Positions 7,476-15,035 of a stretch of DNA of 15,035 nucleotides are shown here, piece by piece. Origin of the DNA: Gammaproteobacteria bacterium (lineage in GTDB: Bacteria; Pseudomonadota; Gammaproteobacteria; Pseudomonadales; Azotimanducaceae). The stretch is from positions 1 to 15,035 of the forward strand of contig DMUF01000169.1 of assembly GCA_003476445.1 (NCBI GenBank), read 5' to 3'. Position 1 is the first letter of the stretch, and every line of letters begins with the position of its first letter. Made by a program: the position numbers and the translations under genes. Under the pieces are notes generated by a model. The model searched no databases and was not told the DNA's origin. It saw only the letters and a program-made list of their open reading frames with translations.

Positions 7476-8297
7476 ATGGAGCTGAATCTCGACACCGGTC
7501 GCCTGTGGGTTTTTCTCGCCGGCTTTGGGGTCATGCTGCTGCTGGAATCGCTCGTCCCGGCGCGTCCCGCGGCTGGGACCCGCGCGCGGCGACTGGTCTT
7601 TCACGGTCTTGTGGCTGCGCTCAATACCACCATCGTGCGGATAGTCGCTTACGTACCGCTGCTGCTCTGGGCCGTTCACGTCGAGGAAGAGGGCTACGGT
7701 CTCGCGCGCTGGCTTGGGCTTGTAGGCTGGGCCGAGATCATTATCTCGATCATCGTGCTCGATGCGTTCGACTACGCCTGGCATCGCGCCAATCACCGCT
7801 GGCGACTGCTCTGGCGTTTTCACAAGGCGCACCACGCTGATACGGCGATGGATGTGACCACGGCGCTGCGGTTTCACCCCTTTGAACTGCTCGTGTCGTC
7901 GGCGGTGAAAGCCGTCTGGCTCGTGGTCTGGGGACCAACCGTGGTCTCCTGGTTCCTGTTTCAGGCGCTGGTCAGCCTCTGCGCGCAGTTTCATCACGCC
8001 AATGTCGATCTGCCGGATCCGGTAGAGCGTTGGCTGGGCCGGGTGCTGGTCACGCCGCGCTTTCATGCGGCGCACCACCGTGTCGAGCGGCATCTAGGTA
8101 ACGCGAATTTCTCCACCATTCTTCCCATCTGGGATCGTTTGTTTGGCAGCTACTCGGCACCGCCTCCCTCGCGCCAGCAGGCGCACAGCCTCGAGGTCCA
8201 CTATGGATTACCCGAGGGAAGAGAGGTGGCTTTTCGCGCGGGCGCGTGGTTGGTCGAGCCGTTTTCCGCCCGCAATCTCGACGTGGATCGGCGTTGA
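7476..8297 (+). CDS. Fatty acid hydroxylase / sterol desaturase-family membrane protein
   Basis: Integral membrane di-iron oxygenase of 273 residues; relatives hydroxylate or desaturate sterols, carotenoids or fatty acids using O2. Histidine clusters are complete: HRANH (His103, His107), HKAHH (His116, His119, His120), FHH (His173, His174) and HAAHH plus a further His (His197, His200, His201, His206). Hydrophobic segments near residues 10-27, 45-68, 83-97 and 140-170 are consistent with a four-helix membrane domain carrying the His clusters on the cytoplasmic side. It begins 24 bases after the amidohydrolase stop, with a weak AGG element, so it is probably co-transcribed. The substrate cannot be deduced; the acyl-CoA synthetase downstream makes a lipid substrate reasonable. 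The 102 bases that follow, before the next gene, show no terminator. Confidence 0.93.
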   Translation: MELNLDTGRLWVFLAGFGVMLLLESLVPARPAAGTRARRLVFHGLVAALNTTIVRIVAYVPLLLWAVHVEEEGYGLARWLGLVGWAEIIISIIVLDAFDYAWHRANHRWRLLWRFHKAHHADTAMDVTTALRFHPFELLVSSAVKAVWLVVWGPTVVSWFLFQALVSLCAQFHHANVDLPDPVERWLGRVLVTPRFHAAHHRVERHLGNANFSTILPIWDRLFGSYSAPPPSRQQAHSLEVHYGLPEGREVAFRAGAWLVEPFSARNLDVDRR

Positions 8298-8399
8298 CCG
8301 TTGCGCTGCGGCCTGGCTGAGCGTAGGTGTCGGCAGAGTAGAGTTCCGGTGAGCAACGCAGTAGGGTGTTCAGACGTCCAGTCAAATCAGGAGAGAGTC

Positions 8400-8669
8400 A
8401 TGATCAGAGTCATTGCAGCGCTTCTCGTGTCGCTTCCGCTGGTTGCGTTTGCGGCGGAGCACGGCGGTTCTGCGGCCGAGCACGGCGGAAAACCCGCTGA
8501 ACACGGCGGTCAGGCGGCGGAGGCAGCACCGGCGGCGGGTGCCGCGGAGCATGGCGGCAAGCCGGCTGAGCACGGTGGCAAGCCTGCGGAGCATGGCGGC
8601 GATGCGGCTGAGCACGGTGGCAAGCCTGCTGAGCATGGCGGCGAGGCGGCAGCGTCGCAGCCGGAGTGA
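8400..8669 (+). CDS. Secreted histidine-rich heptad-repeat protein (AEHGGxx)
   Basis: The 89-residue protein has a clear signal peptide (residues 1-18, MIRVIAALL...VAFA, cleaved before AEHGG). Almost the whole mature chain is eight copies of the heptad AEHGGxx, where xx is KP, SA, QA, DA or EA: three copies at residues 19-39, an Ala/Pro linker at 40-48, five copies at 49-83 and the tail AASQPE. Eight regularly spaced histidines with acidic neighbours suggest a disordered periplasmic or secreted metal-binding peptide, but this is an inference; I know of no assigned function. ATG 8400 is firmly chosen: AGGAG lies 6 bases upstream and a signal peptide follows at once. Its TGA overlaps the GTG of the next gene (GTGA), so the two products are probably made together. 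Confidence 0.85.
   Translation: MIRVIAALLVSLPLVAFAAEHGGSAAEHGGKPAEHGGQAAEAAPAAGAAEHGGKPAEHGGKPAEHGGDAAEHGGKPAEHGGEAAASQPE
8454..8648 (+). repeat. In-frame 21-base tandem repeat encoding AEHGGxx
   Basis: There are eight 21-base units in two arrays, 8454-8516 (three) and 8544-8648 (five), separated by 27 bases. Units vary at synonymous positions. The second array shows a 42-base higher-order period: the units at 8565-8585 and 8607-8627 are identical and alternate with a second unit type. The repeat stays in frame throughout. Confidence 0.9.
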
Positions 8670-9136
8670 TTGCCAGGCTACGAGGAATGTTCGCACCCCC
8701 CGGCGCCCTGCGCCGGTGGGTGTGCGTCTGCGCGTTCGGGTTTATGTCGACGGGCGTTGCCGCGGAGCCGCGCACGTTTTATGTCGAGGACATTAAAAGC
8801 GCGATGGACAGCCACATCGCAGCAAGCGTGGACGAAGAAGGCATTTTCCATCTGCGTGACGATCGCACCGGAGAGATGCTCGCGCTGCGGTTCGTGAAGA
8901 TTCACGATCCGGTCCGTCGCATCGATGCAGACACCTATTTCGCATGCACTGATTTCTCGGTGCAGAAAGACGAGGACCAGCTCTACGACATCGATTTCTG
9001 GCTGCGCCCAGAGAACGGTGTGCTGGTGGTTTACGACACCAAAGTGCACAAGGAGCCGCGGCGATCGCTGCTCTACGGGTGGTACAAGCAGCCCCGTTAT
9101 ACTTTTGTCGATGACAAGGTGGTGGAGTTGTACTGA
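8666..9136 (+). CDS. Secreted protein of unknown function, coupled to the His-rich protein
   Basis: The 156-residue frame starts at GTG 8666, overlapping the preceding stop codon as GTGA. An ATG at 8687 is an alternative that keeps the signal peptide. Residues 15-33 (LRRWVCVCAFGFMSTGVAA) look like a signal peptide, with cleavage before EPRTFYV. The mature domain of about 120 residues is rich in Asp and aromatics and looks like a compact alpha/beta domain: a helix EDIKSAMDSHIAA, strands around GIFHLRDD and MLALRFVKIHD, YFACTDFSV with the only mature-chain cysteine (Cys94), LYDIDFWLRPENGVLVVYDTKVH, and a final RYTFVDDKVVELY. I do not recognise a named family. Tight coupling to the histidine-rich peptide suggests that the two act together in the periplasm. 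The next gene begins 38 bases further on. Confidence 0.8.
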   Translation: MIARLRGMFAPPGALRRWVCVCAFGFMSTGVAAEPRTFYVEDIKSAMDSHIAASVDEEGIFHLRDDRTGEMLALRFVKIHDPVRRIDADTYFACTDFSVQKDEDQLYDIDFWLRPENGVLVVYDTKVHKEPRRSLLYGWYKQPRYTFVDDKVVELY

Positions 9137-9174
9137 TCGCCCATTGCTGACGGAGTGGCTCTGGGGGGAGCAAC

Positions 9175-10758
9175 GTGACTGCTGATCTCAACTACGGCGA
9201 CCTGTTCGAGGCGATCGCTCAGGTGATTCCCGAGCGTCCTGCGATTCGCTATGGCGACCGCGAGATCCGCTGGGGTGAATTCGACCGACGTACCAATCGT
9301 CTTGCCCGCTTTCTGCTTGCAGCCGGACTGCAAACCGGAAGCAAGGTCGCGTTTTATCTCCGCAACACCCCCGCCTATGTCGAACTCTTTGCCGCCTGCG
9401 CCAAGGCGCGGCTCACTCACGCCAACGTCAACTACCGCTATGTGGGCGCCGAGCTGCTGCACGTTATCGGGAATTCAGATGCGGAAGCGGTGGTCTATGA
9501 TCCCGAATTCGCGCCACAGGTACGCGAGCTCCGTTCGCGTCTGCCGGCGGTCAAGATCTGGCTTGAGAACGCGGCGCCTTGTCTTAACGAGTTTTCTCAC
9601 GCTCTCGAAGACGTGGTTGGCAGCGGGAATGATGCCCCGCTTGGTAACAAGCGTTCCGGCACCGATCTCTACTTCATGTACACCGGTGGTACCACGGGCT
9701 ATCCCAAGGCCGTGATGTGGCAGCACCGCGATCGTATTGCGGTCATCGGCATGTCCGATGCGCCTGACGCAGCCACGCACGCCGCGCGCGTGGCGGAGCA
9801 GTCGCCCGGTCCGGTGACCTTGCCTGCCTGCCCGCTCATGCATTCGACGGGTTTCACCACCATGCTGTCAGCGCTCTGCCAGGGTGGCTGCATCGTGCTG
9901 TTGCCGGGCGGACTGTTCGAGGCGGAGGCGTGCATCCGTGAGATCGAGCGGTCGGCGGTGACGCGGATCGCGATCGTTGGCGACCCGTTCTCTGTCCCGC
10001 TGCTCGAGTACCTGCGGGCGTATCCTGATCGCCATGATCTCAGCCAGGTAACCACCATCACGTCGGCAGGTGCCATGTGGAGCGCGCCCTGCAAGCGCGA
10101 GCTGCTCGACTACTTCCCGAACGCAACCCTCGCGGATGCGCTGGGATCCTCCGAGGGCTCCGGACTTGCTTCGTCGCAGATGCGGCGCGGCGAAGAAGTG
10201 GCCACAGCGGCGTTCAGGATCGGCGCGAATGTGAAGGTCTTCACCGAGGACTTTCGTGAGGTGTTGCCCGGGTCAGGCGAGACCGGGCTCATTGCGAAGG
10301 CGGGTGCGTTGCCCCTTGGTTACTACAAGGATCCCGAGCGCACCGCGCGCACCTTTCCCGTCATTGACGGGGTGCGCTATTCGATCCCGGGTGATTGGTG
10401 CCGGGTCGAGTTGGACGGCACGCTGATCCTGCTCGGGCGGGGCAGCAACTGCATCAATACCGGGGGCGAGAAGGTCTACCCGGAAGAGGTGGAAGAAGCG
10501 CTCAAGCAGGCGCCCGGCATTCAGGACGCGGCGGTTCTGGGGCTGCCGGATCCGCGCTGGGGTCAGGCAGTTGTGGCGCTGGTCCGGACCGCGGGAAATG
10601 TTGCCGTTGATGCGGAGGCAGTCCGTCCGCTGCTCGATCAGCTGCTGGCACGGTACAAGCACCCCAAACGCTATGTCGTGACCGGCGAGGATTTTCGGCA
10701 CGACAATGGCAAGGTCAATTATCGCGCAGCCCGAGCGCTGCTCGATCAGATGTCCTGA
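9175..10758 (+). CDS. FadD-type acyl-CoA synthetase (AMP-forming)
   Basis: ANL-superfamily ligase of 527 residues that activates a carboxylic acid with ATP and joins it to CoA in the cytoplasm. Motifs are complete: P-loop YTGGTTGYPKAV at 169-180, LGSSEG with Glu327, GDW with Asp407, LGRGS with Arg422, NTGGEKVYPEEVEE at 428-441, and the catalytic lysine Lys513 in NGKVNY. The P-loop wording and DALGSSEG resemble, from memory, the mycobacterial FadD17/FadD19 group that activates steroid side chains. Together with the nearby sterol-desaturase-family gene this hints at a bulky lipid or steroid acid, but the substrate is not proven. The GTG start has GGGGAG 4 bases upstream. The 3' end overlaps the convergent ABC gene by 13 bases. 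Confidence 0.93.
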   Translation: MTADLNYGDLFEAIAQVIPERPAIRYGDREIRWGEFDRRTNRLARFLLAAGLQTGSKVAFYLRNTPAYVELFAACAKARLTHANVNYRYVGAELLHVIGNSDAEAVVYDPEFAPQVRELRSRLPAVKIWLENAAPCLNEFSHALEDVVGSGNDAPLGNKRSGTDLYFMYTGGTTGYPKAVMWQHRDRIAVIGMSDAPDAATHAARVAEQSPGPVTLPACPLMHSTGFTTMLSALCQGGCIVLLPGGLFEAEACIREIERSAVTRIAIVGDPFSVPLLEYLRAYPDRHDLSQVTTITSAGAMWSAPCKRELLDYFPNATLADALGSSEGSGLASSQMRRGEEVATAAFRIGANVKVFTEDFREVLPGSGETGLIAKAGALPLGYYKDPERTARTFPVIDGVRYSIPGDWCRVELDGTLILLGRGSNCINTGGEKVYPEEVEEALKQAPGIQDAAVLGLPDPRWGQAVVALVRTAGNVAVDAEAVRPLLDQLLARYKHPKRYVVTGEDFRHDNGKVNYRAARALLDQMS

Positions 10759-12599
10759 AACTGCAGCGCGTGCAGCGCTTGATAAAGTCCGCCCTGCGCG
10801 ATCAGTTCGGCATGGGTTCCGAGCTCGCGCACCCGGCCGTGTTCCAGCACGAGAATGCGATCTGCCTCTTGAATAGTTTGCAGCCGGTGCGCGATCACGA
10901 TTGACGTGCGCCCGGCTGTCAGCGTGCGCAGAGCGTCCTGGATCAAACGCTCGGTCTCGGTATCGATGCTTGCGGTTGCCTCATCCAGCACGAGAATTTC
11001 CGGATCCGCCGCGAGCACGCGCGCGAACGCGAGCAGCTGCCGCTGCCCCTGGGACAGGTTCTGCCCGCGTTCGGACAGGTTGGTGTCATAACCCTGCGGG
11101 AGCGCGCTGATGAAGGTGTGCGCATTCACGCGTCGAGCCGCCGTCTCCACATCGGCTCGCGAGATGGCCGTGTTCCCGAGCGCAATGTTGTCATGCACGG
11201 TGCCGGAAAAGATGTGGAAATCCTGCAGGACCACACCTACTCGTCGGCGCAGGTCGCGCGTGTGGATTCGGTTCACGTCGATATCATCGAGAAAGAGATG
11301 ACCATCGGGAATGTCATAGAAGCGGGCTAGCAGTCGAATGAAGGTGCTCTTGCCGGAGCCCGTTGGTCCGACGATCGCGAGCTTCTCACCTGGGCGGATG
11401 TCGAACGTCACGTCGTGCAGTACCGGTACACCCGCGTCGTACCCGAAGTCGAGGTGTTCGACGCGAACGGCCCCGCGCAATCGGGCGGGGAGAAGCGCCG
11501 GCTGATCTGGCTCGTGGATGCGCTCGTCCCAGTCGAGCGCCTGGAAAATACGCTCGCCGCTCGCCATCGCGCGAAACAGGATGTTGGTCTGTTCGCCCAA
11601 CACGACGATGGGCTGGAACAAAAGATCAATGAATCGAGTGAACAGGATCACACCACCGAGGGTCATCTGCTCCTGCACCACGGCACCGCCGCCGTACCAG
11701 ACGATCGCACCGATCGCGATGTGCGCCATGCTGTCGGTGAACGCGCCGTAGAGTGTCTCGACGCGCGCGCTGGTCAGTTCGAGGCGCCGATTTTCGGCGT
11801 TGATGCGGCCGTAGCAAGCCAGATTTTCTTCTTCGCGAACTGAGAGCTGGACCACCTGAAGCCCAGCCAGATTCTCCTGCAGATTCTGATTCAGCGCGGA
11901 GACGGACGCCCGCACCTTGCGGAACAGCTCTCGTGTCGTGCGGCGGAACAGCGCGGTTGCGCTCCCCATGATCGGCATCACGAGCAGTAGCAGCAGGGTC
12001 AGTTCCACGTCGATGCTGAGCATGATCGCGAGAGCGACGAAGAACGGAACAAACTCTCCCACGAGCGCCCCGATGCCGCGCAGCAGCTCGTACAGCGCCT
12101 CCACGTCATTGGTGACGCGGGTCATGATGCGGCCGACCGCGACCCGGTCGTAGAACGCTGCCGGGCGGGTCTCCAAGTGGCGAAAGAGATCGAGACGCAG
12201 GTCCCGCAGGCCGTTCACCACGGCGCTGATAAGGGTCATTCGATGGGCGTGGCCGGTGGTCGCCCAGCCGAGCTGCAGCAGAATGTAGAGCCCGCAGGCT
12301 GCAACAAGTGGGTGTACGGAAAGCAGGCTCGCAAGCCATTCCGTGAGGTCGATCATGCCAAAATCGGGGGCGGCGCTGTCCGACTCGCCCTGGATGATGT
12401 GGTCGATGACGACGAGGGAGAGCACCACGGGCATCAGCACCTGCAGCGTCGAGGCGATGAGAACCAGGATTGCGCTGGCTGCGAACGTGACCCGATAGGG
12501 TCGTAGCCAACGCAGCAGTCGACGCAGAAGCGCGAGGTTGAGCACGGCTCCGGATAGCTCGGCCTCGAAGAGCGCATAGTTGCGTGGCGCGCTGCTCAT
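10746..12599 (-). CDS. ABC exporter half-transporter, subunit with canonical Walker B Glu
   Basis: Type IV ABC exporter half-molecule of 617 residues: six predicted membrane helices between about residues 36 and 345, then an ATPase domain. Walker A GPTGSGKST is at 411-419, the Q-loop Gln459, Walker B ILVLDE with catalytic Glu540, and the H-loop His571. The signature is LSQGQ (515-519) rather than LSGGQ, as seen in one partner of heterodimeric exporters. It overlaps the preceding ABC gene by ATGA, and GGGAG lies 7 bases before the start, partly in the loop of a small hairpin. With its partner it resembles the MdlA/MdlB or TM287/288 arrangement and probably exports lipids, drugs or peptides; the substrate is unknown. 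It ends in a tail-to-tail overlap with the acyl-CoA synthetase gene. Confidence 0.93.
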   Translation of the reverse strand: MSSAPRNYALFEAELSGAVLNLALLRRLLRWLRPYRVTFAASAILVLIASTLQVLMPVVLSLVVIDHIIQGESDSAAPDFGMIDLTEWLASLLSVHPLVAACGLYILLQLGWATTGHAHRMTLISAVVNGLRDLRLDLFRHLETRPAAFYDRVAVGRIMTRVTNDVEALYELLRGIGALVGEFVPFFVALAIMLSIDVELTLLLLLVMPIMGSATALFRRTTRELFRKVRASVSALNQNLQENLAGLQVVQLSVREEENLACYGRINAENRRLELTSARVETLYGAFTDSMAHIAIGAIVWYGGGAVVQEQMTLGGVILFTRFIDLLFQPIVVLGEQTNILFRAMASGERIFQALDWDERIHEPDQPALLPARLRGAVRVEHLDFGYDAGVPVLHDVTFDIRPGEKLAIVGPTGSGKSTFIRLLARFYDIPDGHLFLDDIDVNRIHTRDLRRRVGVVLQDFHIFSGTVHDNIALGNTAISRADVETAARRVNAHTFISALPQGYDTNLSERGQNLSQGQRQLLAFARVLAADPEILVLDEATASIDTETERLIQDALRTLTAGRTSIVIAHRLQTIQEADRILVLEHGRVRELGTHAELIAQGGLYQALHALQFQDI

Positions 12600-14356
12600 G
12601 TGCCCGCTCCCGCGGGCGTCAGCCCTTCTGTGACTCCGCCCTCACGCTGCGTGCGTTCCAGATCGGCATAGAGCCCGCCCGCCGCGATCAGAGCATCGTG
12701 GGTGCCGACTTCGACGATCCGTCCCTGATCCATAACCACGATGCGATCAGCATGGCGCGCGGTGGAGACCCGGTGCGAGACCAATATCGTCGTCTGACCG
12801 CGGCGCACGCGTTTGAGTGCGCGCAGGATGTGATCCTCGGTCGCGGTATCGACGCTTGAAAAGCAGTCGTCGAGCACCAGCACCGGCGCGGCGCGGATGA
12901 GCCCACGCGCCAACGTGGCGCGCTGCTTCTGGCCCCCGGACAGGGTGACGCCGCGCTCGCCCACCACGGTTGCCATCTGCGCCGGAAAGCGCTCGATGGT
13001 TTCCTTGAGCGCTGCTGCATCGGCAGCGGACCAGATCGCGTCCAGCTCACGCTCCGGCAGATCGTAGGTCAGATTTTTCGCGAGGGGCTCGCCGAACAGA
13101 AACGGGTCTTGTGGCACCAGGACGATCTGGCTGCGCAACGCGGCGAGCGGGTAGTCACGCACGTCGGATCCGTCCACGCGAATACTGCCGGGTGGCGGGT
13201 CGAGCAGACGCACGATGAGCTTCAGCAACGTGGATTTACCGGATCCGACGCGACCCATGATCGCAATCGATTCCCCCGCGGCGATGCCGAGCGAAACGTC
13301 GGTAAGCGCGGGTGTCGCGCGGTCCGGGTACTGCCAGTCGAGATGAGAGAGCTCGATCGCACCGCGAATGCGCGCCGGGGTGCGGCCGCTGGGCCGGTCA
13401 GGGATTTCGGCTTCGAGCGCGATGACCTCGAACAGGCGATCACTGGCGATGGCGGCACGCTGGAACAGATTGATGATGAAACCTGCCACGCGGAACGGCG
13501 CGACCGCCATGGCCACATACATGAAAAACGCGACGAGTGACCCCACGCTGAGCTGCCCGGAGAGCACGAGCGATCCGCCGTAGCCCAGGATGGTGACGGA
13601 GCAGAGCGCGGCAAGCGAAGGCATCCATGCGGTCAAGAGCGAGCTCACGCGCGCCTGACGATAGAACGCGTCGCCATACGCCTGATTGGTCGCGGCAAAG
13701 CGTCGGATCTCCGGTTCCTCCTGCACCATCGCCTGGATCGTGCGAATGCCGGAGAGATTTTCCTGCACATGCGTGCCGAGGTCAGACAACCGGTCCTGCA
13801 CCTCGCGCGACGTGTCGGCCATTTGCGCGGCAGAACGCTGGGCGTAGAGGTAGATGAACGGCAGCGGCGGCAGCATCAGCAGCGTGAGCGAGGGCGACAG
13901 GTAGAACATGAAGCCGAAGCCGACGAGCGTGGCATACACCAGCACTACGACGAGAATCGTGCCCATCGTGATCAATCGCTGAATGAGCGCAATGTCCGAG
14001 ATCGCGCGGGTCATCATGTCGCCGATGGTATGCCGTGCGAAGAACGTGGCGCCCTGGCGCTGGAGCGCCGCATACAGCGCTGCGCGCAGGTCGAAAGAAA
14101 CATGTTGTCCCACGCTGCGCACGGTATAGCGCGCATAGGTCACGACGCCGTAACGCGCAATGACTGCGAGCAGAATGCCAAAGGTCGGCAGCGTCAGATC
14201 CGAGCTGCCGGCCGCGATACGGTCGATGCCGAGCGCGAGGTACCAGGGTACGAGCGCCTCCAGCAGCCGCGATCCGCCGAAAGCGGCGATGCCGAGCACA
14301 AGCCGCCCCCGGTAGGGTCGAACGAACGGGGCGACGCGCGTCAGTGAAGCTCGCAT
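12596..14356 (-). CDS. ABC exporter half-transporter, subunit with degenerate ATPase site
   Basis: Partner half-transporter of 586 residues, with a membrane domain in about residues 15-300 and an ATPase domain after 330. Walker A GRVGSGKST is at 368-376, the Q-loop Gln416, canonical signature LSGGQ at 472-476, and the H-loop His528. Walker B reads VLVLDD (492-497), with Asp497 where the catalytic glutamate normally stands. This substitution is characteristic of one subunit of heterodimeric exporters. Its Walker A/B pairs with the partner's LSQGQ to form the weak site, while its LSGGQ completes the active site on the partner. It starts 17 bases after the asnS stop with no clear Shine-Dalgarno sequence, so it is probably translated from the asnS transcript. 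MdlA-like is the nearest description; the substrate is unknown. Confidence 0.93.
   Translation of the reverse strand: MRASLTRVAPFVRPYRGRLVLGIAAFGGSRLLEALVPWYLALGIDRIAAGSSDLTLPTFGILLAVIARYGVVTYARYTVRSVGQHVSFDLRAALYAALQRQGATFFARHTIGDMMTRAISDIALIQRLITMGTILVVVLVYATLVGFGFMFYLSPSLTLLMLPPLPFIYLYAQRSAAQMADTSREVQDRLSDLGTHVQENLSGIRTIQAMVQEEPEIRRFAATNQAYGDAFYRQARVSSLLTAWMPSLAALCSVTILGYGGSLVLSGQLSVGSLVAFFMYVAMAVAPFRVAGFIINLFQRAAIASDRLFEVIALEAEIPDRPSGRTPARIRGAIELSHLDWQYPDRATPALTDVSLGIAAGESIAIMGRVGSGKSTLLKLIVRLLDPPPGSIRVDGSDVRDYPLAALRSQIVLVPQDPFLFGEPLAKNLTYDLPERELDAIWSAADAAALKETIERFPAQMATVVGERGVTLSGGQKQRATLARGLIRAAPVLVLDDCFSSVDTATEDHILRALKRVRRGQTTILVSHRVSTARHADRIVVMDQGRIVEVGTHDALIAAGGLYADLERTQREGGVTEGLTPAGAGT
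12602..12617 (-). promoter_or_regulatory. Hairpin carrying the Shine-Dalgarno sequence of the downstream ABC gene
   Basis: On the minus strand, GCCCGC and GCGGGC form a perfect 6-base-pair GC stem closed by the loop GGGA. Loop plus the next stem base make the GGGAG Shine-Dalgarno sequence of the gene starting at 12599. The hairpin lies within the last codons of the upstream ABC gene, so ribosomes finishing that gene would melt it. Confidence 0.4.
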
Positions 14357-14373
14357 GAAGCGTTGGCGCCCGG

Positions 14374-15035
<662 letters not shown>

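Noticed and set aside
6576..8093. 505-codon minus-strand open frame opposite the amidohydrolase and sterol-desaturase genes
   Set aside because: The plus-strand genes have clear family motifs across the whole interval; the antisense product has no recognisable domain and is the kind of open frame expected from GC-rich codon bias.
8454..8648. CRISPR-like or intergenic tandem repeat
   Set aside because: Units are contiguous, 21 bases, in frame and encode AEHGGxx inside a gene with a signal peptide and a strong ribosome binding site; there are no spacers.

Overview
The window is 15 kb of GC-rich, densely packed bacterial chromosome with a housekeeping character. The gene types (lipA, cysS, asnS, a stand-alone hisI, a MipA/OmpV-type outer-membrane protein, a FadD-type acyl-CoA synthetase) and a canonical sigma70-like promoter fit a Gram-negative, probably gammaproteobacterial, genome. 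The taxon is an inference from gene content only. No tRNA, rRNA, IS element, prophage gene or CRISPR array was seen, and no gene-free stretch exceeds 300 bases.

Left block (1-4028, minus strand): lipA -> M17 leucyl aminopeptidase -> hisI -> cysS (running off the left edge). The genes are 8, -4 (overlap) and 23 bases apart, so they look like one transcript. It is probably driven by a promoter with a perfect TATAAT box at 4109-4136. Divergent to lipA are two tiny overlapping genes (4115-4342, LysM-like; 4339-4578, unknown) that share their start region with that promoter.

Middle block (4805-10758, plus strand): a MipA/OmpV-type outer-membrane protein. It is followed by a run of an N-acyl-D-amino-acid-deacylase-family amidohydrolase, a fatty-acid-hydroxylase/sterol-desaturase-family membrane enzyme, a secreted histidine-rich heptad-repeat protein, a coupled secreted protein of unknown function, and an acyl-CoA synthetase whose motifs resemble the FadD17/FadD19 group. 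The run suggests lipid or acyl-compound metabolism. The His-rich/unknown pair in its middle is the most novel-looking part of the window.

Right block (10746-15035, minus strand): asnS (entering from the right edge) -> two ABC half-transporters with complementary, asymmetric ATPase sites, overlapping by 4 bases. They probably form a heterodimeric MdlAB/TM287-288-like exporter. The last ABC gene overlaps the convergent acyl-CoA synthetase gene tail-to-tail by 13 bases.
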